Assembly: GCA_964293305.1 (NCBI GenBank)
Contig: CAXYYO010000015.1
Span: 1-64,000, forward strand
Length of the DNA: 64,000 bases
DNA from: CALAGJ01 sp964293305
GTDB taxonomy: Bacteria; Bacteroidota; Bacteroidia; Chitinophagales; Chitinophagaceae
Direction of reading: 5' to 3'
A model generated the notes under the pieces. That model searched no databases, had not been told where the DNA came from, and saw only the letters and a list, made by a program, of their open reading frames with translations. Below, piece by piece: positions 35,728-45,328 of this stretch. A program made the translations under genes and the position numbers. How positions within the stretch are numbered: the first letter of the stretch is position 1; each line of letters begins with the position of its first letter.

Positions 35728-36963
35728 TTAAGTATGGTGTATTAAACTTTCTTTGAAGAAAGGATGATAACGTGGCACCAAAGGCTTCTTTGCAAGTGCT
35801 TTTGGGACAAAGAATAAAATCATACCTACGAAAAATGCGGCAATCCCAAAATCTAACCAACTTAACGATACTTGGTCAGGTGATATACTGCCCATTACCA
35901 TTTGAAAGAAATCTATCCAGTGTCCAAAGATGATAAGAACTGCCATAAATGTAACAAGTGTGTAATTTCTTTTTATAGCTCTCTTCATTAGAATCAACAA
36001 AGGACATAAAAAGTTGATAATAATGTTTAAAAAGAAGATGCCTTTGTAAGGGCCATCTACCCTGTGCTTGAAGTAAACAGTTTCTTCACTTATGTTAGCA
36101 TACCAAATCAACATATATTGGCTAAACCAGAGATAGGTCCAAAACACTGAAAATGCAAACATAAATTTTCCAACATCATGCAGATGCTCCTGAGTGGCAT
36201 ACTCCATGTATCCCTTATTTTTTAGGTAGATGAGCCAAAGTGCCACCAAACTCATACCACTTACAAAGCTACTTGCAAATGTGTACCAACTATACATGGT
36301 GCTGTACCAATGTGCATCAATACTCATCATCCACAACCAAGGTACTGTACTACCAACAGTAAGCCCAAACCATACCAGAAATGCCGCAGCAAATTTTGTA
36401 TTTTTTACAAAATATTTATACCCTGATTCTGTGTTCATGGGGGCTTCATCAGCTTCGCTACTTATCTGGCGCATTTTCATACCGAGATAGCTCCAAAGTG
36501 CAATAGTAAGAGTGGTCCAAATCAAAAAGAATGTTGGATTTAAAAAGCCTTGTTTACCTTTTAATATAGGATCCTTTTCAACAGCTTCCTTATCTATCCA
36601 ATGATAAATATGATGATTATGATCTATAAAAACTATATAAATAAGAACGACAAAAGTAATACCGCCAAAAATGGGTACTAAGGTGGAAATAGCTTCGGGT
36701 ACTCTTCTTATTGCTGTAGTCCAACCGCCCATAGCCATTGTAGTGGCACATATAAAAAACATACTGGCATTGGTAATCAATAGCCAAAAAATACTATTAT
36801 ACATTAAAGTGCCCCAGAACACTGCTTTCTCATGTTCATCACTGCTGAATCCTTTTGTTACTAAACCCACTACCAGTGCAATTGCACCTCCTATGAGCAA
36901 ACCCATAGACCACTTTTTTAGTGAGGCTGGTACTTCAAATTGTTCTGTGAATGTAGATGCCAT
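35728..36963 (-). CDS. actF: Alternative complex III subunit ActF
   Basis: ActF is one of two NrfD-like integral membrane subunits of the menaquinol:cytochrome c oxidoreductase. The 411-residue polytopic protein has about ten membrane segments and family stretches such as FWGTLMYNSIFWLLITNASM, WLWMMSIDAHWYSTMYSWYTFA and FWTYLWFSQYMLIWYANISEETVYF. It does not bind metal itself in known members; it helps form the quinol site and proton path. It sits 35 bases before coxB, and its close spacing supports coupling of complex III to the oxidase. Confidence 0.92.
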   Translation of the reverse strand: MASTFTEQFEVPASLKKWSMGLLIGGAIALVVGLVTKGFSSDEHEKAVFWGTLMYNSIFWLLITNASMFFICATTMAMGGWTTAIRRVPEAISTLVPIFGGITFVVLIYIVFIDHNHHIYHWIDKEAVEKDPILKGKQGFLNPTFFLIWTTLTIALWSYLGMKMRQISSEADEAPMNTESGYKYFVKNTKFAAAFLVWFGLTVGSTVPWLWMMSIDAHWYSTMYSWYTFASSFVSGMSLVALWLIYLKNKGYMEYATQEHLHDVGKFMFAFSVFWTYLWFSQYMLIWYANISEETVYFKHRVDGPYKGIFFLNIIINFLCPLLILMKRAIKRNYTLVTFMAVLIIFGHWIDFFQMVMGSISPDQVSLSWLDFGIAAFFVGMILFFVPKALAKKPLVPRYHPFFKESLIHHT

Positions 36964-36994
36964 TTTTATGTTTTTATCGCTGTTGATTCGAAAT

Positions 36995-37621
36995 TTATTT
37001 TGCTGCTACTGCTACAGTTGCCTCAGTTACAGGTTTGTTTTTATTTTGCTTAGATTTTATATAATGGATAACCTGCCACCGCTGTTCTCTTGTGAGTTGA
37101 CTAGCATAGCTTCCCATTAAATTCTTTCCATAGGTTATGGAATAAAACATTTGACCTTCTGGCATGCTTTCATATTTTGCATCACCCACTAATGTGGCGG
37201 GCTTAGCTGCATAAGGACCATTTCCATCTTTATACAATGGGCCATTTCCATCTAACTTGGTTCCATGACAAATGGCACAGTTAATCAGGTACAAACGCTC
37301 TGCTTCTACCATTCCTATAGAATCGGGCATTGATATTGGATTAGCTATTTGTCTTGAGGCATAATAACTAACAGTATCTCCGGCCATATCTTTTGATACA
37401 TGAAATGCTACTGCTTCATCTTTTGCAATTGTGCCGGGTACAGGAAGTCCATTATAATTTATTCCTGCATCTTTTAGAATTTCGGGGTCATTATAAGTTT
37501 CCACAGCACGGCTGTAAGCCATATCCGGCATGTAGATAGAACCCGTTTCGCGGCGCACATCATTACATGCAATGGCAATTAATCCGCATGATAAAATAAA
37601 AATATATTTCGCTTTCTTCAT
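36995..37621 (-). CDS. actE: Alternative complex III monoheme cytochrome c subunit ActE
   Basis: This 208-residue lipoprotein (signal ending LIAIAC, Cys19) carries one heme-c site, C115-A-I-C118-H119 in NCAICHGTKLDGNGPL, with a distal Met in the KNLMGSYASQLTREQRWQVI region. It is anchored on the periplasmic side and passes electrons within complex III or onwards to the oxidase. It starts 11 bases after the actD stop. Confidence 0.93.
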   Translation of the reverse strand: MKKAKYIFILSCGLIAIACNDVRRETGSIYMPDMAYSRAVETYNDPEILKDAGINYNGLPVPGTIAKDEAVAFHVSKDMAGDTVSYYASRQIANPISMPDSIGMVEAERLYLINCAICHGTKLDGNGPLYKDGNGPYAAKPATLVGDAKYESMPEGQMFYSITYGKNLMGSYASQLTREQRWQVIHYIKSKQNKNKPVTEATVAVAAK

Positions 37622-37632
37622 TTCTGAATCTT

Positions 37633-38223
37633 TTAAGCCGTTACAGGTTGTGATGATTTAATTAATTCCTGCTCTTTATCGTAAGTGCCAATCCACCAAC
37701 CTTCTTCAGCAGTTTGTTCTTCTACCTGGGTAGCACCAGTGCTTTCTAAAAATGCTTTCATTTTTTCTACATCAGTTTTTGCTGTACATTCAAGTACCAT
37801 TACAAATGTATCGTCAGTAGCACGACTATGGAATATATGTTTTTTAACGAAAGGAGCTAATTGACATAGATAACAAAATGATAGCACCATACCTATAGCA
37901 GCAAACAACACTGTTAACTCGAAAGTAACCGGAATCCATGCTGGTAATGAAAAGTGTGGCTTTCCACCAAAATTCAATGGCCAATCTTTTACCAAAATCC
38001 AACTAATACCACTTAAAGCAGTTGTTGTTCCTGTAATACCGTAAATAAAACCGGCAGTGTGTAAACTAGTTTCTCTTAATCCCATGGCATAATCTAAACC
38101 ATGCACCGGAAAAGGTGTATAAACATCATGAATTTTATATCCTCCTACCCTTACTTTTTTTACTGCAGGAAAGAGTACTTCTTCGTCTGTAAAACATCCC
38201 ACTACAAATTTCTTTTTTGCCAT
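37633..38223 (-). CDS. actD: Alternative complex III subunit ActD (DUF3341)
   Basis: This 196-residue DUF3341 protein has a cytoplasmic ferredoxin-like N-terminal region (VVGCFTDEEVLFPAVKKVRVGGYKIHDVYTPFPVHGLDYAMGL), two membrane segments (about 58-80 and 98-125) and a soluble tail with VMLECTAKTDVEKMKAFLESTGATQVE. It stabilises the membrane arm of complex III. The gene lies between actC and actE, as in other Bacteroidota. Confidence 0.93.
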   Translation of the reverse strand: MAKKKFVVGCFTDEEVLFPAVKKVRVGGYKIHDVYTPFPVHGLDYAMGLRETSLHTAGFIYGITGTTTALSGISWILVKDWPLNFGGKPHFSLPAWIPVTFELTVLFAAIGMVLSFCYLCQLAPFVKKHIFHSRATDDTFVMVLECTAKTDVEKMKAFLESTGATQVEEQTAEEGWWIGTYDKEQELIKSSQPVTA

Positions 38224-38267
38224 AGGGCTTTTTTTATCTTTTAGTACTTAATGTTTTTAAATGCCTT

Positions 38268-39719
38268 TTAATGATGAGCATATTTATGTGCAAAATCTTC
38301 CGGTGTTGAAGCATCTATTTCACTCATTTTCCCTTTATAACTTTCTCCAGTATTTTTCAGAACGTGCTTTATTTCAGCAATAGCAATGACCGGGAAATAT
38401 TTGGAAAACAGGAAGAAACAAGTAAAGAACAATCCGAAAGTGCCTAAGTAAAATCCAATTTCATATTTTGTAGGACTATAGTACACGCTCCAGCTACTTG
38501 GCAGATAATCACGATATAGTGATGTAACAATGATTACAAAACGCTCAAACCACATCCCTACGTTTACTAACACACTCATGAAAAAGGTAACCGTAAGATT
38601 TCTTCTCATTTTTCTAAACCAGAATATTTGTGGACTTATCACATTACACGCCATCATACCCCAATAACTCCATCCATAAGGACTGAATAAGTTTGCACGG
38701 CTATACCAGAAAGTATATCCCTCATATTTATTCTGGCTATACCAACCCATAAATAATTCAGTTAAATATGCTATACCTACTATGGAGCCAGTAAGTACAA
38801 TTACCTTGTTCATTTTTTCGATGTGACCAAGCGTAATATAATCCTGTAATCCATATACTTTTCTTAGAATAACCATCAGAGATTGCACCATGGCAAAACC
38901 TGAGAAGATGGCACCCGCCACAAAATAAGGCGGGAAAATGGTTGTATGCCAACCGGGAATAACAGATGTGGCAAAGTCAAAAGATACAATGGTATGTACT
39001 GAAAGCACCAATGGGGCACTTAAGCCGGCCAACACTAAAGAAAGACTTTCATGACGCTGCCAATGTTTTGTGCTACCACTCCATCCAAAGGCTGCAATAC
39101 CATATAATTTTTTACGAAGTTTTGTTTTTGCTCTATCCCTTACAGTAGCAAAATCCGGTAATAAACCAGAATACCAGAAAAGTAGTGATACAGTAAAATA
39201 AGTAGATATTGCAAATACGTCCCAAAGTAGTGGAGAGTTAAAGTTTACCCATAGCGGACCTCTTGAGTTTGGATAAGGCATTACAAAAAATGCCATCCAT
39301 ACACGACCCATATGCCAGATAGGAAACTGACCGGCACACATTACCGCAAAGATAGTCATAGCTTCAGCAGCTCTGTTTACACCAGTTCTCCAACCTTGAC
39401 GAAATAATAAAAGGATAGCGGAAATTAATGTACCGGCATGACCGATACCAACCCACCATACAAAGTTGGTAATATCCCAACCCCAACCAACAGTCTTATT
39501 AAGATTCCATTGACCCACACCGTAGGTAACTTCTTTGTATATACTGAAAATGCCAAATAATAGTAGTGCAACCGAAATAAAGAAGCCAACATACCAGAGT
39601 TTGCTGGGTTTAGCTTCGATAGGACGGCAAATATCTTCAGTTACCTGGTGATAATCCTTATCACCATATACTAAAGGTTCCCTGATTTGTGATTCGTACT
39701 TTAAATGCATTTGGTCCAA
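38268..39719 (-). CDS. actC: Alternative complex III NrfD-like subunit ActC
   Basis: ActC is a 483-residue NrfD/PsrC-type membrane protein with about ten membrane segments. Stretches such as FVWWVGIGHAGTLISAILLLFRQGWRTGVNRAAEAMTIF and PNSRGPLWVNFNSPLLWD match the family in order. Together with ActB it forms the menaquinol oxidation site. The N-terminal tail and C-terminal ~30 residues are cytoplasmic and hydrophilic. It starts 40 bases after actB. Confidence 0.95.
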   Translation of the reverse strand: MDQMHLKYESQIREPLVYGDKDYHQVTEDICRPIEAKPSKLWYVGFFISVALLLFGIFSIYKEVTYGVGQWNLNKTVGWGWDITNFVWWVGIGHAGTLISAILLLFRQGWRTGVNRAAEAMTIFAVMCAGQFPIWHMGRVWMAFFVMPYPNSRGPLWVNFNSPLLWDVFAISTYFTVSLLFWYSGLLPDFATVRDRAKTKLRKKLYGIAAFGWSGSTKHWQRHESLSLVLAGLSAPLVLSVHTIVSFDFATSVIPGWHTTIFPPYFVAGAIFSGFAMVQSLMVILRKVYGLQDYITLGHIEKMNKVIVLTGSIVGIAYLTELFMGWYSQNKYEGYTFWYSRANLFSPYGWSYWGMMACNVISPQIFWFRKMRRNLTVTFFMSVLVNVGMWFERFVIIVTSLYRDYLPSSWSVYYSPTKYEIGFYLGTFGLFFTCFFLFSKYFPVIAIAEIKHVLKNTGESYKGKMSEIDASTPEDFAHKYAHH

Positions 39720-39759
39720 TTAATATTTCAACCTTTATTTTTAAGGCAATTAATAATTA

Positions 39760-42700
39760 TTATCCGTGATGTGCTTCTACAGTTTCAGCACCATTTACTT
39801 TATTCCTAACTTTTGCTAAATAGTTCACATTTGGCAAAGTATGTACTGGCTCCAATGAATAGAATAATCTTTGTTTGTTATCATCTCTATGTTGGGAAAC
39901 TGCGCTTTTTGAATTGTTAGCATTTCCAAAAACAATAGCTCCAGCAGAACAAGCTTGTTGACAAGCAACTTTCACATCATTATCCACAAGAGGTCGGCTT
40001 GCCTTTTTAGCATTTAGCTTACCTTCTTGTAATCTTTGTACACAGAATGAGCATTTTTCAATAACTCCTCTACTTCTTACAGTTACATCAGGATTTAGTA
40101 CCATTCTTGTGAGATCATCATTCATAACGCCTACCACTGCGTTTAATTCCCCAGACTCTACTTGGGCTTGCTGATTGGCAGGGAAGCTGTCTGCACCTGT
40201 ATAATCTGCCCAGTTAAATCTACGAACTTTATATGGACAGTTGTTGGCGCAATATCTCGTACCAATACAACGATTATAAGTCATCTGGTTGAGACCTTCT
40301 GAGCTATGGTTTGTAGCAGCTACAGGGCATACATTTTCACAAGGTGCGTTATCACAATGCTGGCACATCATAGGCTGGAATACTACATCCGGATTTTCCA
40401 TATCACCACTAAAGTAGCGGTCTATGCGGAGCCAATGCATATCGTGAAAACGTTTTACCTCGTTTTTACCAACTACAGATACATTATTTTCTGCGTTACA
40501 TGCTATTACACAAGCACCGCATCCATAACAACTATTAAGGTCAATGCTCATGCCCCATTGTATGCCGGGCTTATCATAAGTACCGTAAATAGTACCCTGT
40601 GTTTCAAAATTTTCTATACCACCCCAAGGTTTCAATTCATGTTCACGTTCTTCTAAAATCTCATTTGGTGCTTTTTGGAATTGGGCCAATGTAAGTTCCT
40701 TCATCACCTCTACACGCTTACCTTGTGGCGTATCATAAGAACCATGTGTTTGCACCATAGCAATTGCATAGGTTTCTTTAGCTACTACACTTGCATCACC
40801 AGCGGTGAAATATGAGATATTATTAGCTTGCATACTGGTAAATGGAAATACGTCAACCCCACTACCTTCTGCCGTTTTACCAATTTTTGGTGAACGCCCA
40901 TATCCTAATGCAATACCAATTGTGTTTGAATGTGTACCAGGTATAATTACAACAGGAAGTTTTTTAGACACCCCATTTGCTGTTATTTCAATAACCTTCT
41001 TCTCTGGATTAACTTCGTAGGCATCAGACTGACTACTATCTGATAAATCTATATCTAAAAGTGATTTAGCCATTGCCGGGGAAAGTATTGCATAGTTATC
41101 CCAAGTGGCACGTGTTACCGGATCAGGCATTTCTTGTAGCCAAGGGTTTGATGCACCTTGCCCTACACCTATTGCAATTTTTTGGTATAATTGAATTTCA
41201 ATTTTTCCAGTTTTTTTAGTTGTACTTATTGCAGCTATAGATGTTGATAAGGCCGCAACGTTAAAAGTGGAACCACTTAAAATACTAGGAACTGATGGAT
41301 TTACTAATCCAGACTGTAAGGCACTGTCCCAAGCAGCTTCGCCACCCAGAATTCCTGACCAATATTGCTTTAAATATCCCAGATAATCGATAGGAGCTCC
41401 AGACCACTTCATTAAACTATCTTGCCATTGTCTGGTTTTGAAAAGTGGAAAAATAGTTGGCTGTATTAGGCTATAATGACCAGTTAATGGTTCTGCATCT
41501 CCCCAACTTTCTAAAAAATGATTAGTTGGAAGAGAATATTTACACAATTGCTGAGTTTCATCAGCTTTTAAACTAAAGGAAACAGAAAAGCCAACATTTT
41601 TTATTGCAGCAGCAAATGCTTTGCTATCATACCACGTATAGGCAGGATTTGCATCCACAACAAATAGACCACCAATAGATCCAGCTTTCATGTCATTAAT
41701 CAATGTGGCCATGTCAGCATCTACACCCATGCGGCTATTGTTGGTAAGGGACCAATCAATTGTATTGCCATAAGCACCAATAGATGCATTTATAGCATTT
41801 ACAATAACCTGAATATTTGTATCATTACTACCGCAAACCACTAAAGCAGCTCCGGCATGTTCTTTTAAATCTTTTGCAGTTTTTGTAATACCTTCTGAGA
41901 GTTTTTTGTCAAACCCGGCATTAGCTACACCATTTAATTCATTGTAAAGTGCTGCTACAATTGCTCCAGTTTCTGAAGGTGCATGTAGATAACGGTCATC
42001 AGCATTTGATCCAGTCATACTTAGCACACTTTCAAATTGAATGTGGCGGCTCATGGATGGATTTTTTGCGTCTATCTTTCTACCATTGGTATATTGAACA
42101 GCATTTTCAACTGGGCTAACCCAAGTTCCTAAAAAATCTGCTCCAATACTAACTATTACTTTTGCATTATCAAAGCGATATGCAGGCAAAGCACGCTTAC
42201 CGAAAGATGATTCATTGGCTAAAAGCATACCGCTTCTAGAGTCAGCATCATATACTATATGGCGTGTACCCGGATATTTATCCTGAAACTGCTTGATAGC
42301 GGCTAAAGATGTAGGAGAATTGATGGTGGATGTAAGAATAACAATTGGTTTACCTCCAAGCTTTACCATTTCCCCGGAAATCTCTTTATCTATAGCTTCA
42401 AATGTAACCTCCTTACCAGCAATAGCTGGAAAGCGAAGTCTAAACATATCATATAAATCAAGTACCGAAGCTTGCACACGTGCAGATGTGCTTCCTTTTG
42501 TAATGGGAGAATCCGTATTTCCTTCAATTTTTATAGGTCTGCCGTCCCTAACTTTTGCTATAATGCTTACAGTATCACCATCCTGGGCCCATGTGGAAGC
42601 ATAATATTTAGCTACGCCGGGTATGTATTCCTCAGGGCGATTTACTAAAGGAATTGCCTTTTTAACCGGTATTTCACAACTTGCGGCTATAGCTGCAGCA

Positions 42701-42876
42701 GTTGTGCTAAATCCTAAATATTTCAAAAAATCTCTTCTGGGTGTATTGCCAGATAATAGGCCTGTATCGGCAGTTTCAAAAGGAAGATCTTCTTTAAACT
42801 CATCTTTGGCATCCTTTTGAAAAGCAGCTGTCTGCTTTAATTCTCCGAAACTTTTCCAGTATTTCTTTTGACTCAT
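39760..42876 (-). CDS. actB: Alternative complex III iron-sulfur subunit ActB
   Basis: ActB is the largest subunit: 1038 residues with an internal twin-arginine motif (TPRRDFLKYLGFSTTAAAIAASC), a molybdopterin-oxidoreductase-like fold that in known complexes lacks the cofactor, and a C-terminal ferredoxin-like domain. The cluster ligands are visible in CYGCGACVIACNAENN, CQHCDNAPCENVCPVA, CIGTRYCANNCPYKVR and CSFCVQR with the late CQQAC, consistent with three 4Fe-4S and one 3Fe-4S cluster. It takes electrons from menaquinol at the membrane interface and passes them to the ActA hemes. It needs Tat export, so tatC at 5863 is its likely transporter. Confidence 0.95.
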   Translation of the reverse strand: MSQKKYWKSFGELKQTAAFQKDAKDEFKEDLPFETADTGLLSGNTPRRDFLKYLGFSTTAAAIAASCEIPVKKAIPLVNRPEEYIPGVAKYYASTWAQDGDTVSIIAKVRDGRPIKIEGNTDSPITKGSTSARVQASVLDLYDMFRLRFPAIAGKEVTFEAIDKEISGEMVKLGGKPIVILTSTINSPTSLAAIKQFQDKYPGTRHIVYDADSRSGMLLANESSFGKRALPAYRFDNAKVIVSIGADFLGTWVSPVENAVQYTNGRKIDAKNPSMSRHIQFESVLSMTGSNADDRYLHAPSETGAIVAALYNELNGVANAGFDKKLSEGITKTAKDLKEHAGAALVVCGSNDTNIQVIVNAINASIGAYGNTIDWSLTNNSRMGVDADMATLINDMKAGSIGGLFVVDANPAYTWYDSKAFAAAIKNVGFSVSFSLKADETQQLCKYSLPTNHFLESWGDAEPLTGHYSLIQPTIFPLFKTRQWQDSLMKWSGAPIDYLGYLKQYWSGILGGEAAWDSALQSGLVNPSVPSILSGSTFNVAALSTSIAAISTTKKTGKIEIQLYQKIAIGVGQGASNPWLQEMPDPVTRATWDNYAILSPAMAKSLLDIDLSDSSQSDAYEVNPEKKVIEITANGVSKKLPVVIIPGTHSNTIGIALGYGRSPKIGKTAEGSGVDVFPFTSMQANNISYFTAGDASVVAKETYAIAMVQTHGSYDTPQGKRVEVMKELTLAQFQKAPNEILEEREHELKPWGGIENFETQGTIYGTYDKPGIQWGMSIDLNSCYGCGACVIACNAENNVSVVGKNEVKRFHDMHWLRIDRYFSGDMENPDVVFQPMMCQHCDNAPCENVCPVAATNHSSEGLNQMTYNRCIGTRYCANNCPYKVRRFNWADYTGADSFPANQQAQVESGELNAVVGVMNDDLTRMVLNPDVTVRSRGVIEKCSFCVQRLQEGKLNAKKASRPLVDNDVKVACQQACSAGAIVFGNANNSKSAVSQHRDDNKQRLFYSLEPVHTLPNVNYLAKVRNKVNGAETVEAHHG

Positions 42877-42936
42877 AAACCAATTTTCTCCTGTGGAGAT
42901 TTTTATTATAAATAAATTACTGAATACCCGTTTTTA

Positions 42937-44187
42937 TTAGTAATGACATTTCTGACATTCTGTGCCACCAATAGCTTCTACAGATACACTATCCATTTCG
43001 CCCTTTTTGATGGCGTCATGATATTTTTCATATATACTATAAAACCCATTTTCTGTAAACTTCACATTTGATTCACGGTGACAATTAATACACCAACCCA
43101 TACTCAGATTACTGAATTGATAGACTTCATCCATTTTCTGTATTTCACCATGACAGCTTTGACAGGCTACTTTTCCAGCGACAACGTGCTGGCTATGGTT
43201 GAAATAAACATGATCTGGCAGGTTATGTATTTTAACCCATTCTATAGGTTTAGCTTTTTCTGGATTCCAGGTTTGACCAGATTCAAAACCTGCATATTTA
43301 TACAATTTTTGTATTTCCGCGGTACCATTTACTTCTTTACCATCTGCGGTATAAAGTTTCTCTTTTCCTTTGTATTCATTGATGGCCATGTGGCAATTCA
43401 TACATATATTTAGAGAAGGAATATTTGAATGTTTTCCTGCTTGTGCGCCTCCATGGCAGTATAAACAACTTATTTGATTTACTCCTGCGTGTACTTTATG
43501 AGAATAAAATATAGGCTGCTCCGGTTGATAATTTTGCATACGACCCAATCCAATAGCACCATCTACCGTCCAATAGCCGCCAAGTAAGAAAAGCGCTAGT
43601 ATGGCCATTGTAATGTACGACTTATTTTTCCATACAGGTATTGGTTCTAAAGCAGGAGTTCCTTCTTTATCATCAGCCATTTTTCGTAAGCTACCATTTA
43701 CTTGTAAAAGTGTAAATGACACAATTGCGAGTATTAAAGTAAGTATGCCGTAGAGTAATGTATTGTCAGAATCTGAAGCCGCATCGGCTGTGGCTACCAC
43801 TGCACCACCTGCATCTGGATTAGGCACTGAATTGATGTAAGTAACTATTGCATCAATTTCTTTTTCTGATATAGCAGGGAAGGCTGTCATTAAAACACCA
43901 TTGTACTCCACTTTTAAGTCTGCAGTGTACTTGTCTGTTTTCATAAATCCGGCAGGATTATGAATCCAAGCATACAATTGTTTACGATCGCTCCATGGGC
44001 CTCTTCCCTCTAATCCTGAAAGCGCAGGTCCTGTTAGTTTTTTGTAAACTGCATGACAACTGGCACAGTTAGCCGAGAAAAGCGCCTTTCCATCTTGTGC
44101 GGAAATATTATTGGAAAAAGCGAAAAAAATCAAAAAGAAGCCTGTAATGAGGCTGCGATGTTTGAAACTAAATCTTTTTTGAGGCAT
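42937..44187 (-). CDS. actA: Alternative complex III multiheme cytochrome c ActA
   Basis: This 416-residue protein begins with a signal peptide (MPQKRFSFKHRSLITGFFLI, cleavage near ISAQ). A single-heme cytochrome c domain follows (C41-A-S-C44-H45), then two membrane segments around residues 140-160 and 190-210, and a domain with five CxxCH sites (CLYCH, CMNCH, CQSCH, CINCH, CQKCH). The classical ActA is described as pentaheme, so the N-terminal sixth heme domain is an extension. ATG at 44187 is preferred to a TTG at 44259. It is the first gene of the respiratory operon. Confidence 0.93.
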   Translation of the reverse strand: MPQKRFSFKHRSLITGFFLIFFAFSNNISAQDGKALFSANCASCHAVYKKLTGPALSGLEGRGPWSDRKQLYAWIHNPAGFMKTDKYTADLKVEYNGVLMTAFPAISEKEIDAIVTYINSVPNPDAGGAVVATADAASDSDNTLLYGILTLILAIVSFTLLQVNGSLRKMADDKEGTPALEPIPVWKNKSYITMAILALFLLGGYWTVDGAIGLGRMQNYQPEQPIFYSHKVHAGVNQISCLYCHGGAQAGKHSNIPSLNICMNCHMAINEYKGKEKLYTADGKEVNGTAEIQKLYKYAGFESGQTWNPEKAKPIEWVKIHNLPDHVYFNHSQHVVAGKVACQSCHGEIQKMDEVYQFSNLSMGWCINCHRESNVKFTENGFYSIYEKYHDAIKKGEMDSVSVEAIGGTECQKCHY

Positions 44188-44503
44188 AGATTTTAGTGAA
44201 TTGAGTCTTTGGAAGTTGGTTCCCAAAACGCTTGCAAAAATATGACACGGCTTTGACAATTTGAAAGGGTTGTTAAAATTTTTTTAATAATAATCCATTG
44301 TTGTTCAACATGTTTGCCTTCAAAGCCTTTGGTATGGCGCATTTTATAGAAAAACGGAATTCATAAAAATTGTTTCGTATATCATAAATCTATACGCCTA
44401 TAATAGTCAAAACAACAAAATGTATGTTAGTAAATATGGTCATGGATACTTTTTTTATCAATGCTTCGAAAGCATATATCTTGCAGGGCTCGTTATTAAG
44501 CAT
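44188..44503. other. Divergent intergenic region with act operon promoter candidate
   Basis: No gene is seen in this 316-base AT-rich gap. On the minus strand TATTTTTG at 44235-44242 is a full -7 box about 48 bases before actA; the TTG at the nearest upstream position has a 14-base spacer, short of the usual range. purN has no obvious consensus promoter here. Confidence 0.45.
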
Positions 44504-45073
44504 ATGAATCGATTAGCAATTTTTGCAAGTGGTGGTGGTACAAATGCAGACCGTATTTGTAATTTTTTTACAAATCATGAACTGATAAAACCCGAATTAA
44601 TACTTTGTAATAAACCTGATGTAGCTGCCTGGACCGTAGCTGAAAAGCATGGACTTCCGACAGAATTAATAGAAAAAGAGCGTTTTTTTAGGGGAGATGC
44701 CTATTTACCATTGCTGCAAGCATATAAAATTGATTGGCTGATTCTTGCCGGATTTTTATGGAAAATGCCAACCCAACTTATATCGGCTTATCCTCAAAAA
44801 ATTCTGAATATTCACCCGGCATTGCTGCCAAAATATGGTGGCAAGGGTATGTATGGTAGCAATGTGCATCAAGCAGTGATTGATGCTGAAGAAAACTTGT
44901 CTGGTATAACAATCCACTATGTGGATGAACAATATGACCACGGCACTCATCTACTTCAGGCTACCTGCCCGGTGTTTAGTGGTGATACCATAAATAGTTT
45001 GGCCACTAGAATACATGAATTGGAATACCGATATTATCCGCAAGTGATAGAAGCGGTATGTATAAAAGCTTAG
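44504..45073 (+). CDS. purN: Phosphoribosylglycinamide formyltransferase PurN
   Basis: PurN adds the first formyl group in purine synthesis, using 10-formyl-THF. The 189-residue protein has IFASGGGTNADRI at the N terminus (phosphate loop), LAGFLWKMP, the catalytic NIHPALLPKYGGKGMYG with Asn-His, and GITIHYVDEQYDHG with the Asp. ATG at 44504 is the family start; upstream extension would add 28 unconserved residues. It stands alone. Confidence 0.96.
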   Translation: MNRLAIFASGGGTNADRICNFFTNHELIKPELILCNKPDVAAWTVAEKHGLPTELIEKERFFRGDAYLPLLQAYKIDWLILAGFLWKMPTQLISAYPQKILNIHPALLPKYGGKGMYGSNVHQAVIDAEENLSGITIHYVDEQYDHGTHLLQATCPVFSGDTINSLATRIHELEYRYYPQVIEAVCIKA

Positions 45074-45281
45074 ATCCAAAAGGGGCATATTCTTAATCAA
45101 AATTTTTAACCAAGGAGAGGGCTTTAAGGAGATTTGAATTTTATAGATCTTTTTTCCAGCTTTTTTACAGAGTCAATTTTCCATTTTTAATACTCATTGC
45201 ACGAAGTGCTTAAATATATCTATATCATATTGCTGTGAATCTTGTGTTCATGTAAGAAAATTTTGAATAGAACTCATCAAT

Positions 45282-45309
45282 AAAAAATCCCCAGATTTAA
45301 TACCGGGGA
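45282..45309 (-). terminator. Terminator after the dienelactone hydrolase gene
   Basis: TCCCC (45288-45292) pairs with GGGGA (45305-45309); on the minus strand the hairpin is followed by an uninterrupted T run of six. Confidence 0.7.
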
Positions 45310-45328
45310 CTCTTTATTGATATCTAAT

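Noticed and set aside
39760..42876. Open frames on the plus strand opposite actB
   Set aside because: They lack codon bias and known motifs and are shadows of a long, well-supported gene.
44188..44258. TTG-started N-terminal extension of actA
   Set aside because: The extension holds a -7 box and unconserved residues; ATG at 44187 begins a normal signal peptide.
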